Below, piece after piece: positions 44,265 through 53,537 of a DNA stretch of 64,000 bases. The notes below the pieces were generated by a model. That model made no database searches and was not told the DNA's origin. It was given only the letters and a program-made list of their open reading frames with translations. The stretch is from positions 123,335-187,334 of the forward strand of contig NZ_FOOQ01000003.1 of the NCBI RefSeq assembly GCF_900113245.1, given 5' to 3'. This stretch comes from Halopelagius inordinatus (lineage in GTDB: Archaea > Halobacteriota > Halobacteria > Halobacteriales > Haloferacaceae). Numbering within the stretch: the stretch's first letter is position 1; each line of letters starts with the position of its first letter. Made by a program: the position numbers and the translations under genes.

Positions 44265-45230
44265 TCAGGCCGAGACGCGACCAGAGAGCCAGCGTTTGGC
44301 GCGGCGCGCGGACCCGTACGTGAACGGGCCGCCGAGAGCCAACGCGAGGTAGCCGTACGTGGACACCTGCGTCGGGTCCCGGCGAATCGAGCGGACGAGG
44401 AGTCGCACCGAATCGCGGTAGTAACCGTTTCTGAGCGCCGAGAACCCGAGCGTCCGGTCGAAGTGAGCGAGGAACTCTCGGTGACAGTCGTCGCCGTACG
44501 ACGCCGCGAGCGACCCGTGCTTCCCGACGATGAGGGGGACCGACTCGTCTCGCAGTTTCTCGAAATCGTCCGTAATCTGGTCGTGGTCGGTGACTCGCCT
44601 GACGACCAACGCCTCCGGCACGGAGGCGTATCGGGTGTGTTGCGAGAGGCGGATATGCCACTCGCGGTCCTGCAGACTGGGCAGTCGTTCGTCGGGATAT
44701 CCCGCCGCCTCGAACACGTCGCGGCGGACCGCGAATCGAGAGAACGTCGCCGCCTGTAGGTGACCGCGGAGCAGTGCCTCGGTCACGTCGCCGCCGAACT
44801 CGGGGATGGTCTGTCCGATCTGTTCACCCTCGGCGTCGACGACGCGAACCCCGGTGGAGACGACGCCGACGTCCGGCCCGCCCGTCCGGAACGCCTCGAC
44901 GACCCGTTCGAGCACCGTCTCAGTCCAGTAGTCGTCGTCGTCGAGGAACGCCACGATTTCGCCGTCGGTGGCGTCGATTCCGGTCCGCCGGGCGGCGTTG
45001 GCCCCTTGGTTCTCCTCGTGGCGGAGACATCGCCACGAGAGGCCGTCCAACGACGCGTCTTCGAGGGCCGGTTCGGCCGGTTCGGGCGAGTGGTCGTCGA
45101 CGACGACGAGTTCGACGTTCGAGTACGTCTGCGCCGCGACGCTCTCTGCGGCGTCGGGGAGGTAGTCAGGTCGTCCGTACGTCGGGATGACGACGCTCAC
45201 TTTGGGAGCGTACTCGGATGTCGCGTCCAT
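44265..45230 (-). CDS. Family 2 glycosyltransferase
   Basis: A 321-residue GT2. VSVVIPTYGRPDYL (about 10-23), VVVDDHSPEP (about 42) and the metal-binding LDDDDYW (about 92-98) are typical. There are no strong membrane spans, so the enzyme is probably peripheral. ATG 45230 is supported by CTATAACAAAA 25-35 nt upstream. It converges on the amidotransferase gene and probably adds one sugar of the repeat unit. Confidence 0.88.
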   Translation of the reverse strand: MDATSEYAPKVSVVIPTYGRPDYLPDAAESVAAQTYSNVELVVVDDHSPEPAEPALEDASLDGLSWRCLRHEENQGANAARRTGIDATDGEIVAFLDDDDYWTETVLERVVEAFRTGGPDVGVVSTGVRVVDAEGEQIGQTIPEFGGDVTEALLRGHLQAATFSRFAVRRDVFEAAGYPDERLPSLQDREWHIRLSQHTRYASVPEALVVRRVTDHDQITDDFEKLRDESVPLIVGKHGSLAASYGDDCHREFLAHFDRTLGFSALRNGYYRDSVRLLVRSIRRDPTQVSTYGYLALALGGPFTYGSARRAKRWLSGRVSA

Positions 45231-45254
45231 CGGATGGATATTCGGGGACGCGGG

Positions 45255-45265
45255 TTTTGTTATAG
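45255..45265 (-). promoter_or_regulatory. ATAACAAA-type promoter element of the GT2 gene
   Basis: Coding-strand CTATAACAAAA, 25-35 nt before ATG 45230; a clear example of the shared element. Confidence 0.55.
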
Positions 45266-45587
45266 GGAACGTTCCGCGCGTGCGAAGGGGTCGTCCCCGA
45301 AGAGTCAGACGGCCGAGGCGAACCCCGCGTCGGCAGGCACGGCATCTCGTTTCGGTCGCAGTCGGAGACTGCCGGACGAGCGGAGACGCCGGACGACGGC
45401 GGAATCGACTGCCGAACGGCCGAGGGACGCCCGACGGCGGAGACGTGGACGCGACGCCGGAGCCGGTCGAGAGGTAGTTTATTCTGAACGTAACAAAGAG
45501 ACTACGAGACAGAGGGCAGGTAGTGACTCGCCACTCGACCACTCGACGAGCACCGTCGCTCGAAGCCGTTCGACAGGAGAGAGAACC

Positions 45588-46592
45588 GTGAGTCGAAAAG
45601 AACTCGCGGCGGACACGATACTGACGCTCGCCGCCGTCGCCGCAGTCGCGTTCGTGGTTACGTCGGGCATCGGGGGTCCGATACAGGTAGTCGCCGGCGC
45701 GTTCCTCGTGTTGTTCCTCCCGGGATACGCCGTCTCGACGCTGCTTTTCCCGGCTTCGGCGTCGACTCGGTCGGTCTCGGATCCGTCGCCGATGAACCGC
45801 AACAGAAGCTGGTACGTCGGCGGTAACGACGGCGACGGACCGACGCGGGCGGGTCTTCCGTTCCTCGAACGACTCGCGTTCGGGTTCGGACTCAGCGTCG
45901 CGTTCGTCCCCATCTTCGCCTTACTGCTCGACGTCGCTCTCTTCGACTACCAACAGACGGCTATCGTCGGTATCGCGACCGGAACGGCCACCGTGGCGAC
46001 GCTTCTCGGCGCGGTTCGGCGCGCGCGGACGCCGGACAAAACGCGCTACGCCCTTCCTCTCCGAACGGCCGCCATCGAGGCTCGAACCGCGTTCGACGGG
46101 TCGAACGGTAACCGAGCGGTGAACGTCGCGCTGCTGTGTGCGGTAGTTCTCGCCGTCGGCGCGGTGACGTTCGGTCTCGTCGCGCCCGCCGACGGGTCGC
46201 AGTTCACGCAGGTGTCGCTTCTCACCGAACAGGACGACGGGTCGCTCACCGCCGGAAACTACCCCGATCAGTTCACCAACGGAACGTCCTCCGAGTTGGT
46301 TCTGCTCGTGGAGAACTACGAGCAAGAGCAGACGAAGTACACTGCCGTCGCCGAACTGCAACGCGTAGAGGGCGACAACGTGGTCGAGCGCGACGAGTTA
46401 AAGCGGGAGTCGCAGACGCTCGCGGCCGGCCAGTCGTGGCAGTACGGCCACCGGATAACCCCGACGATGCAGGGTGAGGACCTACAACTCGTCTACTACG
46501 TCTACCGCGGCGACGCGCCAGCCGACCCCAGCGAGGAGACGGCGTATCGCACCGTCAACATCTGGTTCAACGTGACCGCGGTCGGCGAATAA
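45588..46592 (+). CDS. DUF1616 family membrane protein, second copy
   Basis: A 334-residue paralogue of 1265-2266. It starts with GTG 45588 (SRKELAADTIL), with spans at about 5-25, 33-50, 92-112, 115-135 and 175-195, then a beta-type outer domain (QVSLLTEQDDGSL ... NIWFNVTA). GTAACAAAG at about 45490-45498, 90 nt upstream, is a possible distal relative of the shared promoter element. Function unknown; expected to act with membrane-bound glycan enzymes. Confidence 0.85.
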   Translation: MSRKELAADTILTLAAVAAVAFVVTSGIGGPIQVVAGAFLVLFLPGYAVSTLLFPASASTRSVSDPSPMNRNRSWYVGGNDGDGPTRAGLPFLERLAFGFGLSVAFVPIFALLLDVALFDYQQTAIVGIATGTATVATLLGAVRRARTPDKTRYALPLRTAAIEARTAFDGSNGNRAVNVALLCAVVLAVGAVTFGLVAPADGSQFTQVSLLTEQDDGSLTAGNYPDQFTNGTSSELVLLVENYEQEQTKYTAVAELQRVEGDNVVERDELKRESQTLAAGQSWQYGHRITPTMQGEDLQLVYYVYRGDAPADPSEETAYRTVNIWFNVTAVGE

Positions 46593-46718
46593 TCGGGCGG
46601 GCGACTCGCACCCGCAGCACGTTTTTCGACGAACGAGCGTCGTCGGTGCGTTCTCCTCGACGTTCGACACTCCGCGACGGGTCCTCGACCCGAACGAGAG
46701 GTCCCGACTCGGGCGCGG

Positions 46719-46991
46719 TCAGTTTTCGGGTTCGTCGGTTCGAGAGTTCTCGCTCGGTTCGTCTGCGTCCTCCGGGAACTCCGCGTCGAGAAACGCGTCT
46801 CGGCTCGGAAGCGCCGCCACGTCGTCGTTGATGCCGCGGTAAGCGGCGGCATCGACCGTCTCGTTGAACGCGTTCGCCGACGGGTACTCGCGGAGCGTCA
46901 GCACCCGGCCGTCTTCTGTCAGGTAGACGATTTCAGTGGTCCCGTCGGGGTGGCTGTACTCGTCGCCTTCCATCGGCGTCTCGTCGGTCAT
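46719..46991 (-). CDS. Small acidic haloarchaeal protein
   Basis: A 90-residue protein (MTDETPMEGDEYSHPDGTTEI) with a central segment IVYLTEDGRVLTLREY and an acidic C-terminus. It is soluble and very acidic, and no family was recognised. Confidence 0.6.
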   Translation of the reverse strand: MTDETPMEGDEYSHPDGTTEIVYLTEDGRVLTLREYPSANAFNETVDAAAYRGINDDVAALPSRDAFLDAEFPEDADEPSENSRTDEPEN

Positions 46992-47440
46992 GGCTCGACC
47001 GACTGCGGTTCGGTTGTCGCGCGGTCACGTCGCGAGAGAGTGAGTCGGCTCACTCCGGTACACGAGTTCATACCCCGACCGTACGATTCGAACCGTTATC
47101 GGTATTCTGTTCGACGGTCGGAGCGGTCGGTGGAGAATCGGGGGTCGAATTCGGGCGACGGCGGACAGAGGCGGACACATCGGTTGGAGAGTCACCGGAA
47201 CCGTCGGAGAACCGCTGTTTCGACCGGACGAATTCGGTCGAGAAAGCGTCTCAATCGGTAGTTTATCCCAATCGACGGCGACGTAGGAGGCGTATTCTCC
47301 GTCGAGTGGTCGCGGTACGATAGCGTTACATCAAACATAACGATAGTAGCGGTTCTCCTCGTGCTACGTGTGAAATTCGTATCGACAGGGGAACGCACCA
47401 CCGGGGTGGACAGACACGGTCGCTGTTCGCCCCCTGACCG
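46992..47440. other. Intergenic region with promoter of the polytopic protein
   Basis: No gene supported in 449 bp. The element ACATAACGATAG at 47335-47346 matches the shared ATWACRAW type and lies 95-106 nt before the ATG at 47441, implying a leader of about 70 nt if it drives that gene. The rest holds ordinary GC-rich sequence. Confidence 0.5.
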
Positions 47441-49306
47441 ATGAGTGCAACCCGGACGACTCGGTCGCAGTCGCAGACTGGAACTACCGACGCTCTGCAT
47501 CTCGCACTCGTCGTCGGTTATCTCGCGTTAGCGGGCGCTGTTCTCTGGGCGAGAGTGAACCCCTCGCCCGGCTACGACGCATCGATATACACCTCGACGC
47601 CGCTTCTGTACTGGCTCGGCGCTCTCGTCGCCGTCGGAATCGGTCTCGGAACCGCGGTTTCCGGCGAGCGAGTCACGCGCGCTCTCGGCGTCGGACTCGC
47701 CGGGCTCACCATGATATCGTTCCTCGGTCTCCCGTTCCTACAGGGGATGTACTTCCACGGGTCCGGCGACGCGATGACCCACCTCGGATGGACGAAAGCG
47801 CTCGTCCAGACCGACTTCGGATTCGGAGACCTGATCTACCCGGGCGGGCACTCGCTCGCCGCCTTCCTCTCGCAGACGATGGGGGTATCGATTCGCCACG
47901 GGCTGATGTACGCGATGCTCACCATGTCGACGGTCACCCTCGTGTTCATCCCGCTTGCGGTGTGGGCCGTCGTGCGTGACGAACGCGCGGTCGGACTCGC
48001 GGTGTTCACCGGGATGCTCATGCTCTCTGTGAACAACATCAGTACCCACGCTCACTTCCACAGTTACACGCTGACGACGCTTTACTTCCCGTTCGTCCTC
48101 TATCTCACGTTCAAGCACGTCACCCGCGCCGCCGAGGACGACGCGCTTCCTGACTGGCTCTCGGCCGTGAGTCTCCTCTCGCCCGTCGCTCTCGGGGCCA
48201 CCGTGTTCTACCACCCGCAGGTGGCCATCGACGTGCTCATTCTGTTGTTCACGATATTCGGCGTCGGGTACGTCCTGCGCCGTCGCAACGACGCGTCGAC
48301 CGCCTTCGAGTATCGACTGCTCGCGGGGCAGGTGGTCGTCCTCGGGGTGATATTCGTCACGTGGGCGGTACAGCACCAGCACACGTTCATCTTCGCCCAG
48401 AACCTGACGGAGTCCGTCATCGGGTTCGCAGAGACCGGACAGGGCGCCGGAGACATCGCGCAAGACCGAAGCGAGTCGGCGGGGTCGCTGGGAATCAGCA
48501 TCTGGGAACTGTTCGCCAAACTGTTCGGCATCTCGATGCTCTACATCATCCTGGCCAGCGGCCTCATCCTCGGAGAGGTGTTCGGAGGCGTTCGCGACCG
48601 AACCGACGACTCCGGGATTGCGGTGACCTATATCGGCTTTTCCGCGCTCACCCTCGGGCCGTTCTTCGCCGCGCAGTTCATCGGAAACGTCTCGTCGTAC
48701 TTCTTCCGCCACCTGGGATTCGCGATGGTGTTGGTCGGCGTCCTCGGAGCCATCGCGCTGTACAAGCTAGCGGCGGAGTACGGGCCGCATCTGAGCGGAG
48801 GGGCCCGCGTCGCGAGCACCGTTCTCGCCATCTTGGTACTCACGGGGTCGCTCGTGGCGTTCTATCCGTCGCCGTACATCTATCTTCCCTCCTCGGAGAC
48901 GCCGGAGTCGCAGTTCGTCGGCTACAACGCCACGTTCCAACACCGCGCCGAGGAAGTCCCGTTCGCGAAGGTTCGTTCCGGTCCGGAACGGTTCTCGGAC
49001 GCGCTCAGCGCGGGAATTCCGGACCGCTTGATGTGGGGAATGTCCCAGGAGGAGTTCAACAGCATTGAGAACGTAACGAGATACCGCGGGAACAACCGGA
49101 CCGACCATCCCGGATACTACCTCGTCGTCTCCGAACGCGACCGCGAACGCGAGACGGTGGGATACCACGGAATCCGCTATCAAAACGAGGACTTCGACCG
49201 GATAGACCAGCAGGTCACGCCGCGCATCTCCCGCGTCCAGACGAACGGCGACTACCGACTGTACTACGTCGACCAAGAGGGGCTTCCGCTCGAAGCGACG
49301 GGGTGA
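47441..49306 (+). CDS. Large polytopic membrane protein, possible polymerase or GT-C enzyme
   Basis: A 621-residue protein with about 11-13 membrane spans between residues 20 and 480 and a soluble C-terminal domain of about 130 residues, probably outside. GSGDAMTHLGWTK near 105 is in a loop after span 3, where GT-C enzymes carry an acidic catalytic motif. This may be an O-antigen-ligase/polymerase or lipid-phosphate-sugar-dependent transferase working on the outer membrane face. No family name can be assigned with confidence. The position among GT genes and a flippase supports a glycan role. Confidence 0.7.
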   Translation: MSATRTTRSQSQTGTTDALHLALVVGYLALAGAVLWARVNPSPGYDASIYTSTPLLYWLGALVAVGIGLGTAVSGERVTRALGVGLAGLTMISFLGLPFLQGMYFHGSGDAMTHLGWTKALVQTDFGFGDLIYPGGHSLAAFLSQTMGVSIRHGLMYAMLTMSTVTLVFIPLAVWAVVRDERAVGLAVFTGMLMLSVNNISTHAHFHSYTLTTLYFPFVLYLTFKHVTRAAEDDALPDWLSAVSLLSPVALGATVFYHPQVAIDVLILLFTIFGVGYVLRRRNDASTAFEYRLLAGQVVVLGVIFVTWAVQHQHTFIFAQNLTESVIGFAETGQGAGDIAQDRSESAGSLGISIWELFAKLFGISMLYIILASGLILGEVFGGVRDRTDDSGIAVTYIGFSALTLGPFFAAQFIGNVSSYFFRHLGFAMVLVGVLGAIALYKLAAEYGPHLSGGARVASTVLAILVLTGSLVAFYPSPYIYLPSSETPESQFVGYNATFQHRAEEVPFAKVRSGPERFSDALSAGIPDRLMWGMSQEEFNSIENVTRYRGNNRTDHPGYYLVVSERDRERETVGYHGIRYQNEDFDRIDQQVTPRISRVQTNGDYRLYYVDQEGLPLEATG

Positions 49307-49455
49307 GACACGGCGTTACCGCGGTGGTAACGACGCGACTCGCACTCTCACCTAACTGACTGCGACGCTCCGCCGGTTCGCGGAACCGCCTCGACGCGGG
49401 CGATTGCGGCGTAACTACTCCATTACTATCCACGGTCCCGCCGGTGTAACACTCA

Positions 49456-50511
49456 ATGCGGGCAACAGATATCATGCTGGTCGGACCGGCGGGAAAGCCG
49501 ACCGGTGGAATCGCACAGTACATCCGCGAGCAACGGCAACGCCTCGGTGACGGCGTCTCGGTTCGGGTCTACGACGTGGCCGTCGACGACACGGACTCTC
49601 TGTCGGCGTTCCTCTGGGCGGCGTTACAGGCGGTCTGGCAGGTGCTCTGTTTTCCCTTCCGGCGACCGCCGGACGTCCTCCACGTGCACTCGAGCCACTG
49701 GTACTCCTTTTTCCAGTCGAGTCTCTACGTCTTCTTCGCGTCCGTCGTCTGGGAGGTTCCGGTCGTCTTTCACATCCACGGGTCGTCGTTCGACAGTTTC
49801 GTCCAGTCTGACTCTCGTCTCCTCCGGTGGTACCAGTCGCTCGTCTTCGAGCACTGCGACAACGTCATCGTGCTCTCGGAGTACTGGCAGGAGATAATCG
49901 GCCCGCGCGTCGGCGAAGAGAAGACGACGGTGCTGCCGAACGCCGTCGACCCGGACGAGTACGAACCGGAGTACGGCGCGCGCCCGCCGCACGTCGTCTT
50001 CGTCTCGAACCACATCGAACGGAAGGGCATCCGCGAGTTCACGGAGGCCGTCGACGAACTCCTCGCGCGCGGCGAGGACTGCCGCGTCACCATCGCCGGG
50101 TCGGGACCGCTCTCACATCTCGCGGAGAACCTCGCGGAGCGACATCCCGAGGTGACTTACGAGGGGTACGTAAGCGAGGAACGAAAGCGCGAACTGCTCT
50201 GTGAGGGGTCCGTGTTCGTGCTCCCGACGCACGCCGAGAACCTACCCATCGCGCTGTTGGAGGCGATGGCGGGCGGAAACGCTCTGCTCACGACGACGGT
50301 GGGAGCGATTCCGAGCCTGATAGACGGAAACGGCGTCCTCGTCGCGCCGGGCGACGCCGATTCGCTCGCGGCGAACCTCTCGGACCTGATAAACGACCCC
50401 GAACAGGTCGACGCGATGGGGGCGCGGAGTCGCGCGCAGGTCGAACGCGAATACTCGTGGCCGGTGACGGTCGAACGCCTCGAAGAGTTGTACCGGCGGT
50501 TGCAACACTGA
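49456..50511 (+). CDS. Family 4 glycosyltransferase
   Basis: A 351-residue GT-B enzyme. GGIAQYI near the start and VSNHIERKGIREF (about 178-190) begin the two Rossmann halves. The donor-binding ENLPIALLEAMAGGN (about 258-272) is the E-x7-E motif of retaining GT4. No membrane segments. ATG 49456 is used; CATTACTATC about 26-35 nt upstream is a weak version of the shared promoter element. It probably adds an internal sugar to the lipid-linked unit. Confidence 0.9.
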   Translation: MRATDIMLVGPAGKPTGGIAQYIREQRQRLGDGVSVRVYDVAVDDTDSLSAFLWAALQAVWQVLCFPFRRPPDVLHVHSSHWYSFFQSSLYVFFASVVWEVPVVFHIHGSSFDSFVQSDSRLLRWYQSLVFEHCDNVIVLSEYWQEIIGPRVGEEKTTVLPNAVDPDEYEPEYGARPPHVVFVSNHIERKGIREFTEAVDELLARGEDCRVTIAGSGPLSHLAENLAERHPEVTYEGYVSEERKRELLCEGSVFVLPTHAENLPIALLEAMAGGNALLTTTVGAIPSLIDGNGVLVAPGDADSLAANLSDLINDPEQVDAMGARSRAQVEREYSWPVTVERLEELYRRLQH

Positions 50512-50843
50512 GGCGGACTCCGAGACGCAGTCCGTCGCCATCTACTGGACGTACCTGTTCTCGCGGGACCACACAGACGCGAACACGTTCTCCGCGTCGA
50601 TGACGACCGCGTTAACGAGCTATTAACGCCCCGATAACAGCGTTTCATCGAAGTCGGGGAGAACCGTTCGGTCGCGTTTGGGGACTTCTACAGGGGCCTC
50701 ATAGCCCCGTTTCGACTGAAACAGTCTCTCCGACACATTCACTAATTAGAGAAAGTCTCTAAGTTAATAATATAGTTACAGACATAAAAAGCACGGAATA
50801 ATCGAAGCACTTATCTAAATAATCCCTAATTAACCGAGCGTCC
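50512..50843. other. Intergenic region with two hairpins and AT-rich leader
   Basis: No gene. Two adjacent perfect hairpins, GGGGC/GCCCC (50693-50708) and GTTTC/GAAAC (50709-50722), are followed by about 100 AT-rich bases. ATCTAAATAATCC at 50811-50823 forms a TATA-like element 21-33 nt before the ATG at 50844. The hairpins could end the upstream mRNA or form a small structured RNA. Confidence 0.5.
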
Positions 50844-51836
50844 ATGGCAGATAGACCGAGCGATACGGGCAGAACGGACGGGGACGAGGAACCGACGCTT
50901 CTCGGCCGACGAGACGCGCTTCGACTGGGTGCGGCGGCCGCGGCAGTCGCCACGGGTGCCGCCGCGTCGAGCAGTTCCGTCGCCGCGGAGGTTCAGCACA
51001 ACGACATTTCGTTCGACCGCCGCGTGAACGCCGTCGAAGACCTGGGTGCGGACCCGACCGGGACCATCCCGATCGGCGGCGCACTCGGGGGAGCGGTCGA
51101 CGACGGAGTGTTCGTCGAGTTCCCCGCGGGGACGTACCGGGTGAACATCCCGATAGAGATGGGCGTCCGAACCGGGTTCGTCGGCGTCGGCGAAGCGGCG
51201 TCGGACGTGCAGTTCGAGCCGACCGGTGCGGCGGGGAACCGCTGGCTCGAGTTCGCCGACACGACGGACAGCATCGTCGGGGGGTTCACCGTCGTCGGCG
51301 ATACGGCCGGGAGCATCGGAGGAACGGTCGACGGGTCGGTCGTCCTCGCCGACGTGGCGTACGACGCTGCGGTTCCGGCGCGGGCGGGGTCCCGGTCGCA
51401 CACGCTGGAGATAGAGTGGATGGGCGAGGACGTCACCTACGAGTTCACCGTCGAGGGGACCACGGAACCCGGCGACGACCTCACGGAGGGGAGAGCGGTG
51501 ACGTTCGGTCCGAGCACCGAGGGATACCTCACGGGCGGGTTACACCGGTTCGAGTACACGGGGACGCTCTCCGACCTCCGTCTTTCGACCGAGGCGCGAG
51601 TCGCCGTCGACGGCGTGGAAATCGACCCCGCGGAACCGAGCGAGGACACCGACGTGGAGTTCTTCGCGGCCGCCGAGAACACCTCCGCGACGTACGACCT
51701 CGTCGCCTCGCGCCGCGCGAGCGAACACGGGACGACGCTCGACGTCGGGGACGACGACGTCGTCACCGTCGTCGACGGCATCGAGCGTCTCTCTATCGAA
51801 GGGAGCGCACTCGTCGACCTCGCGCGCAAGTACTGA
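50844..51836 (+). CDS. Miniature beta-helix-family surface protein
   Basis: A 330-residue Tat-exported protein. GRRDALRLG (about 19-27) with a hydrophobic run is nearly the same leader as in 38321-41167, and the following 60 residues (ISFDRRVNAVEDLGADPTG..VEFPAGTYRV) match the N-terminal cap of the two large beta-helix proteins. The beta-helix itself is largely missing. After about 120 residues the sequence passes to one copy of the C-terminal module (HTLEIEW..VTYEFTVEG..VAVDGVEIDP). It is either an internal-deletion product or a purpose-built small partner. No catalytic residues seen. Confidence 0.8.
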   Translation: MADRPSDTGRTDGDEEPTLLGRRDALRLGAAAAAVATGAAASSSSVAAEVQHNDISFDRRVNAVEDLGADPTGTIPIGGALGGAVDDGVFVEFPAGTYRVNIPIEMGVRTGFVGVGEAASDVQFEPTGAAGNRWLEFADTTDSIVGGFTVVGDTAGSIGGTVDGSVVLADVAYDAAVPARAGSRSHTLEIEWMGEDVTYEFTVEGTTEPGDDLTEGRAVTFGPSTEGYLTGGLHRFEYTGTLSDLRLSTEARVAVDGVEIDPAEPSEDTDVEFFAAAENTSATYDLVASRRASEHGTTLDVGDDDVVTVVDGIERLSIEGSALVDLARKY

Positions 51837-51999
51837 TTCGGGACTCGACCCGGTAACGACGCTGATTCTTCGTTCGATGTCGAATTCACCCGACGGACGG
51901 ACCGTCGGCTAAGGCCGGTCATAAACGACGATACGCGCGGCCGAGCGGACGTTAGCCGCTGACGAATTATCCGTCCGGGTGCTGTTCGAACGGTATCCA

Positions 52000-53394
52000 A
52001 TGTCCCGAGACGTCGTCTGGATAACGCTCGAGAGCGTCCGTCAGGACCACAGTTCCCTCGGCGGGTACGACAGAGACACGACTCCGTTCCTCCGGTCGCT
52101 CGCGTCGCGGTCGGACGCCGCATCGTTCACCAACTGCTTTTCGCACGATATCTGGACGCGGTCTTCGAGTGCGTCGATACTGACGGGACTGACCCCCTCG
52201 GCACACCGGACGTGGTCGCAAGAGGACCGCCTCGTGAAGGACGTTCCGACCGTCGCAGAGGCGTTCCGCGACGCGGGATATCGGACCGCCTGCGTCTCTC
52301 CGAACCCGCAACTGACCGAGGCGACGGGCCTCGACCGAGGATTCGACCACTTCCACTACCTCAGTAAGGACACGCTCGTCGACGAGGCCGGGATTCCGAC
52401 GATGATCAAGTATCTGGCCGGTCTCCGGCGGTACTCCGCGGGCTACACGACCGACACGCGGAAACACTCTATCGGCTACCTCGACAGGGCGCTGACGAAG
52501 CGTCACGTCGACGCGGCCGCCGAGGAGGGAACGCCGCTCTTTCTGTACACCCACCTCGGCGACAGCCACCACCCGTACCACCCGCCGCGACCCTACCAGG
52601 ACGCGTTCGAAGACGGGTTCGACATGAGCCTCGACGACGCCTTGGAGACGTCGATGGACATGTCCGAACACATCTACGAACACATGGCCAGCGGGCTCCC
52701 GTTCTCTGACGACGAGTGGAACGCCATCCACGCGATGTACGACGCGGAGATACTCGGCGTCGATCAGACGACCCGACGCATCGTCGAGTACGCCGAGTCG
52801 CGACTCGACGACCCCATCGTCGTCGTCACCTCCGACCACGGCGAACTGCTCGGCGAGTCGGGGCTCCTCGCGCACATGATATCGGTCGAAGACGCCGTCT
52901 CGAACGTCCCGATGGTCGTCTCCGGCGTCCCCGGCCTCTCCGGCGTCCACGACGAAATCGTCCAGCACGCCGACGCGATGCAGACCGTCCTCGAAGCGGC
53001 CGGCGTCGATTTCGACCTCCCCGTCGGCTACGACCTGCGCGAGAACGACCGCGAGTTCGCCGTCACCCAACGGAGCGGTGCCCGCGCGCGAGGGAAGTTC
53101 GCGAAGCTAGCCGAGTCAGGCGACGCCTTCGACGAGAGCCGGTACCACTCCGACGACGTCACCAGCCTCCGAACGCCCGAGTTCCGGTACACGCGAAGCA
53201 CGGACGGCGACGAACTGTTCTCGGTTCCCGACGAGACGGACGTCGGCGACGACCGCCCCGAACGCCGCGCGGAACTGGCCGAGGTGTGCGAATCGTGGAT
53301 GAACGAGTACGGTCTTCCCTACTCGGACCAACAGGAGCGTGCGGAGTTCGACGACTCGATGAGCGACCACCTCGCCGACCTGGGGTATCTCTGA
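52000..53394 (+). CDS. Sulfatase/AlkP-superfamily enzyme
   Basis: A 464-residue sulfatase-fold enzyme starting at ATG 52000. VWITLESVRQDH (about 5-16) carries the first metal site. IWTRSSSASILTG (about 53-65) is the nucleophile loop, with Thr in place of the sulfatase Cys. HLGDSHHPYHPP (about 185) and VVTSDHGELLGESG (about 275) give metal and substrate ligands. There is no signal peptide. It resembles the enzyme at 4079-5488, including the DLGYL C-terminus shared by both. A phospho-group or sulfate transferase/hydrolase acting on glycan intermediates is likely. Confidence 0.86.
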   Translation: MSRDVVWITLESVRQDHSSLGGYDRDTTPFLRSLASRSDAASFTNCFSHDIWTRSSSASILTGLTPSAHRTWSQEDRLVKDVPTVAEAFRDAGYRTACVSPNPQLTEATGLDRGFDHFHYLSKDTLVDEAGIPTMIKYLAGLRRYSAGYTTDTRKHSIGYLDRALTKRHVDAAAEEGTPLFLYTHLGDSHHPYHPPRPYQDAFEDGFDMSLDDALETSMDMSEHIYEHMASGLPFSDDEWNAIHAMYDAEILGVDQTTRRIVEYAESRLDDPIVVVTSDHGELLGESGLLAHMISVEDAVSNVPMVVSGVPGLSGVHDEIVQHADAMQTVLEAAGVDFDLPVGYDLRENDREFAVTQRSGARARGKFAKLAESGDAFDESRYHSDDVTSLRTPEFRYTRSTDGDELFSVPDETDVGDDRPERRAELAEVCESWMNEYGLPYSDQQERAEFDDSMSDHLADLGYL

Positions 53395-53433
53395 CTCGGC
53401 CGTCGGAATCGGGTCTAGCCGCAGTTCGCCGAC

Positions 53434-53446
53434 GCATAACAAAACA
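53434..53446 (+). promoter_or_regulatory. ATAACAAA-type promoter element near the DUF354 gene
   Basis: GCATAACAAAACA lies about 92-104 nt before ATG 53538, a longer distance than in other cases, implying a leader of about 70 nt or an unrecognised upstream start. Confidence 0.45.
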
Positions 53447-53537
53447 CGTTCTCGCCCGCAGTACAGACGATGACGAGTACACATACCGCGTCGTGGACGA
53501 CGCGAAGCGACGACTGTGCGACTGTCGGCGTGGAGGG

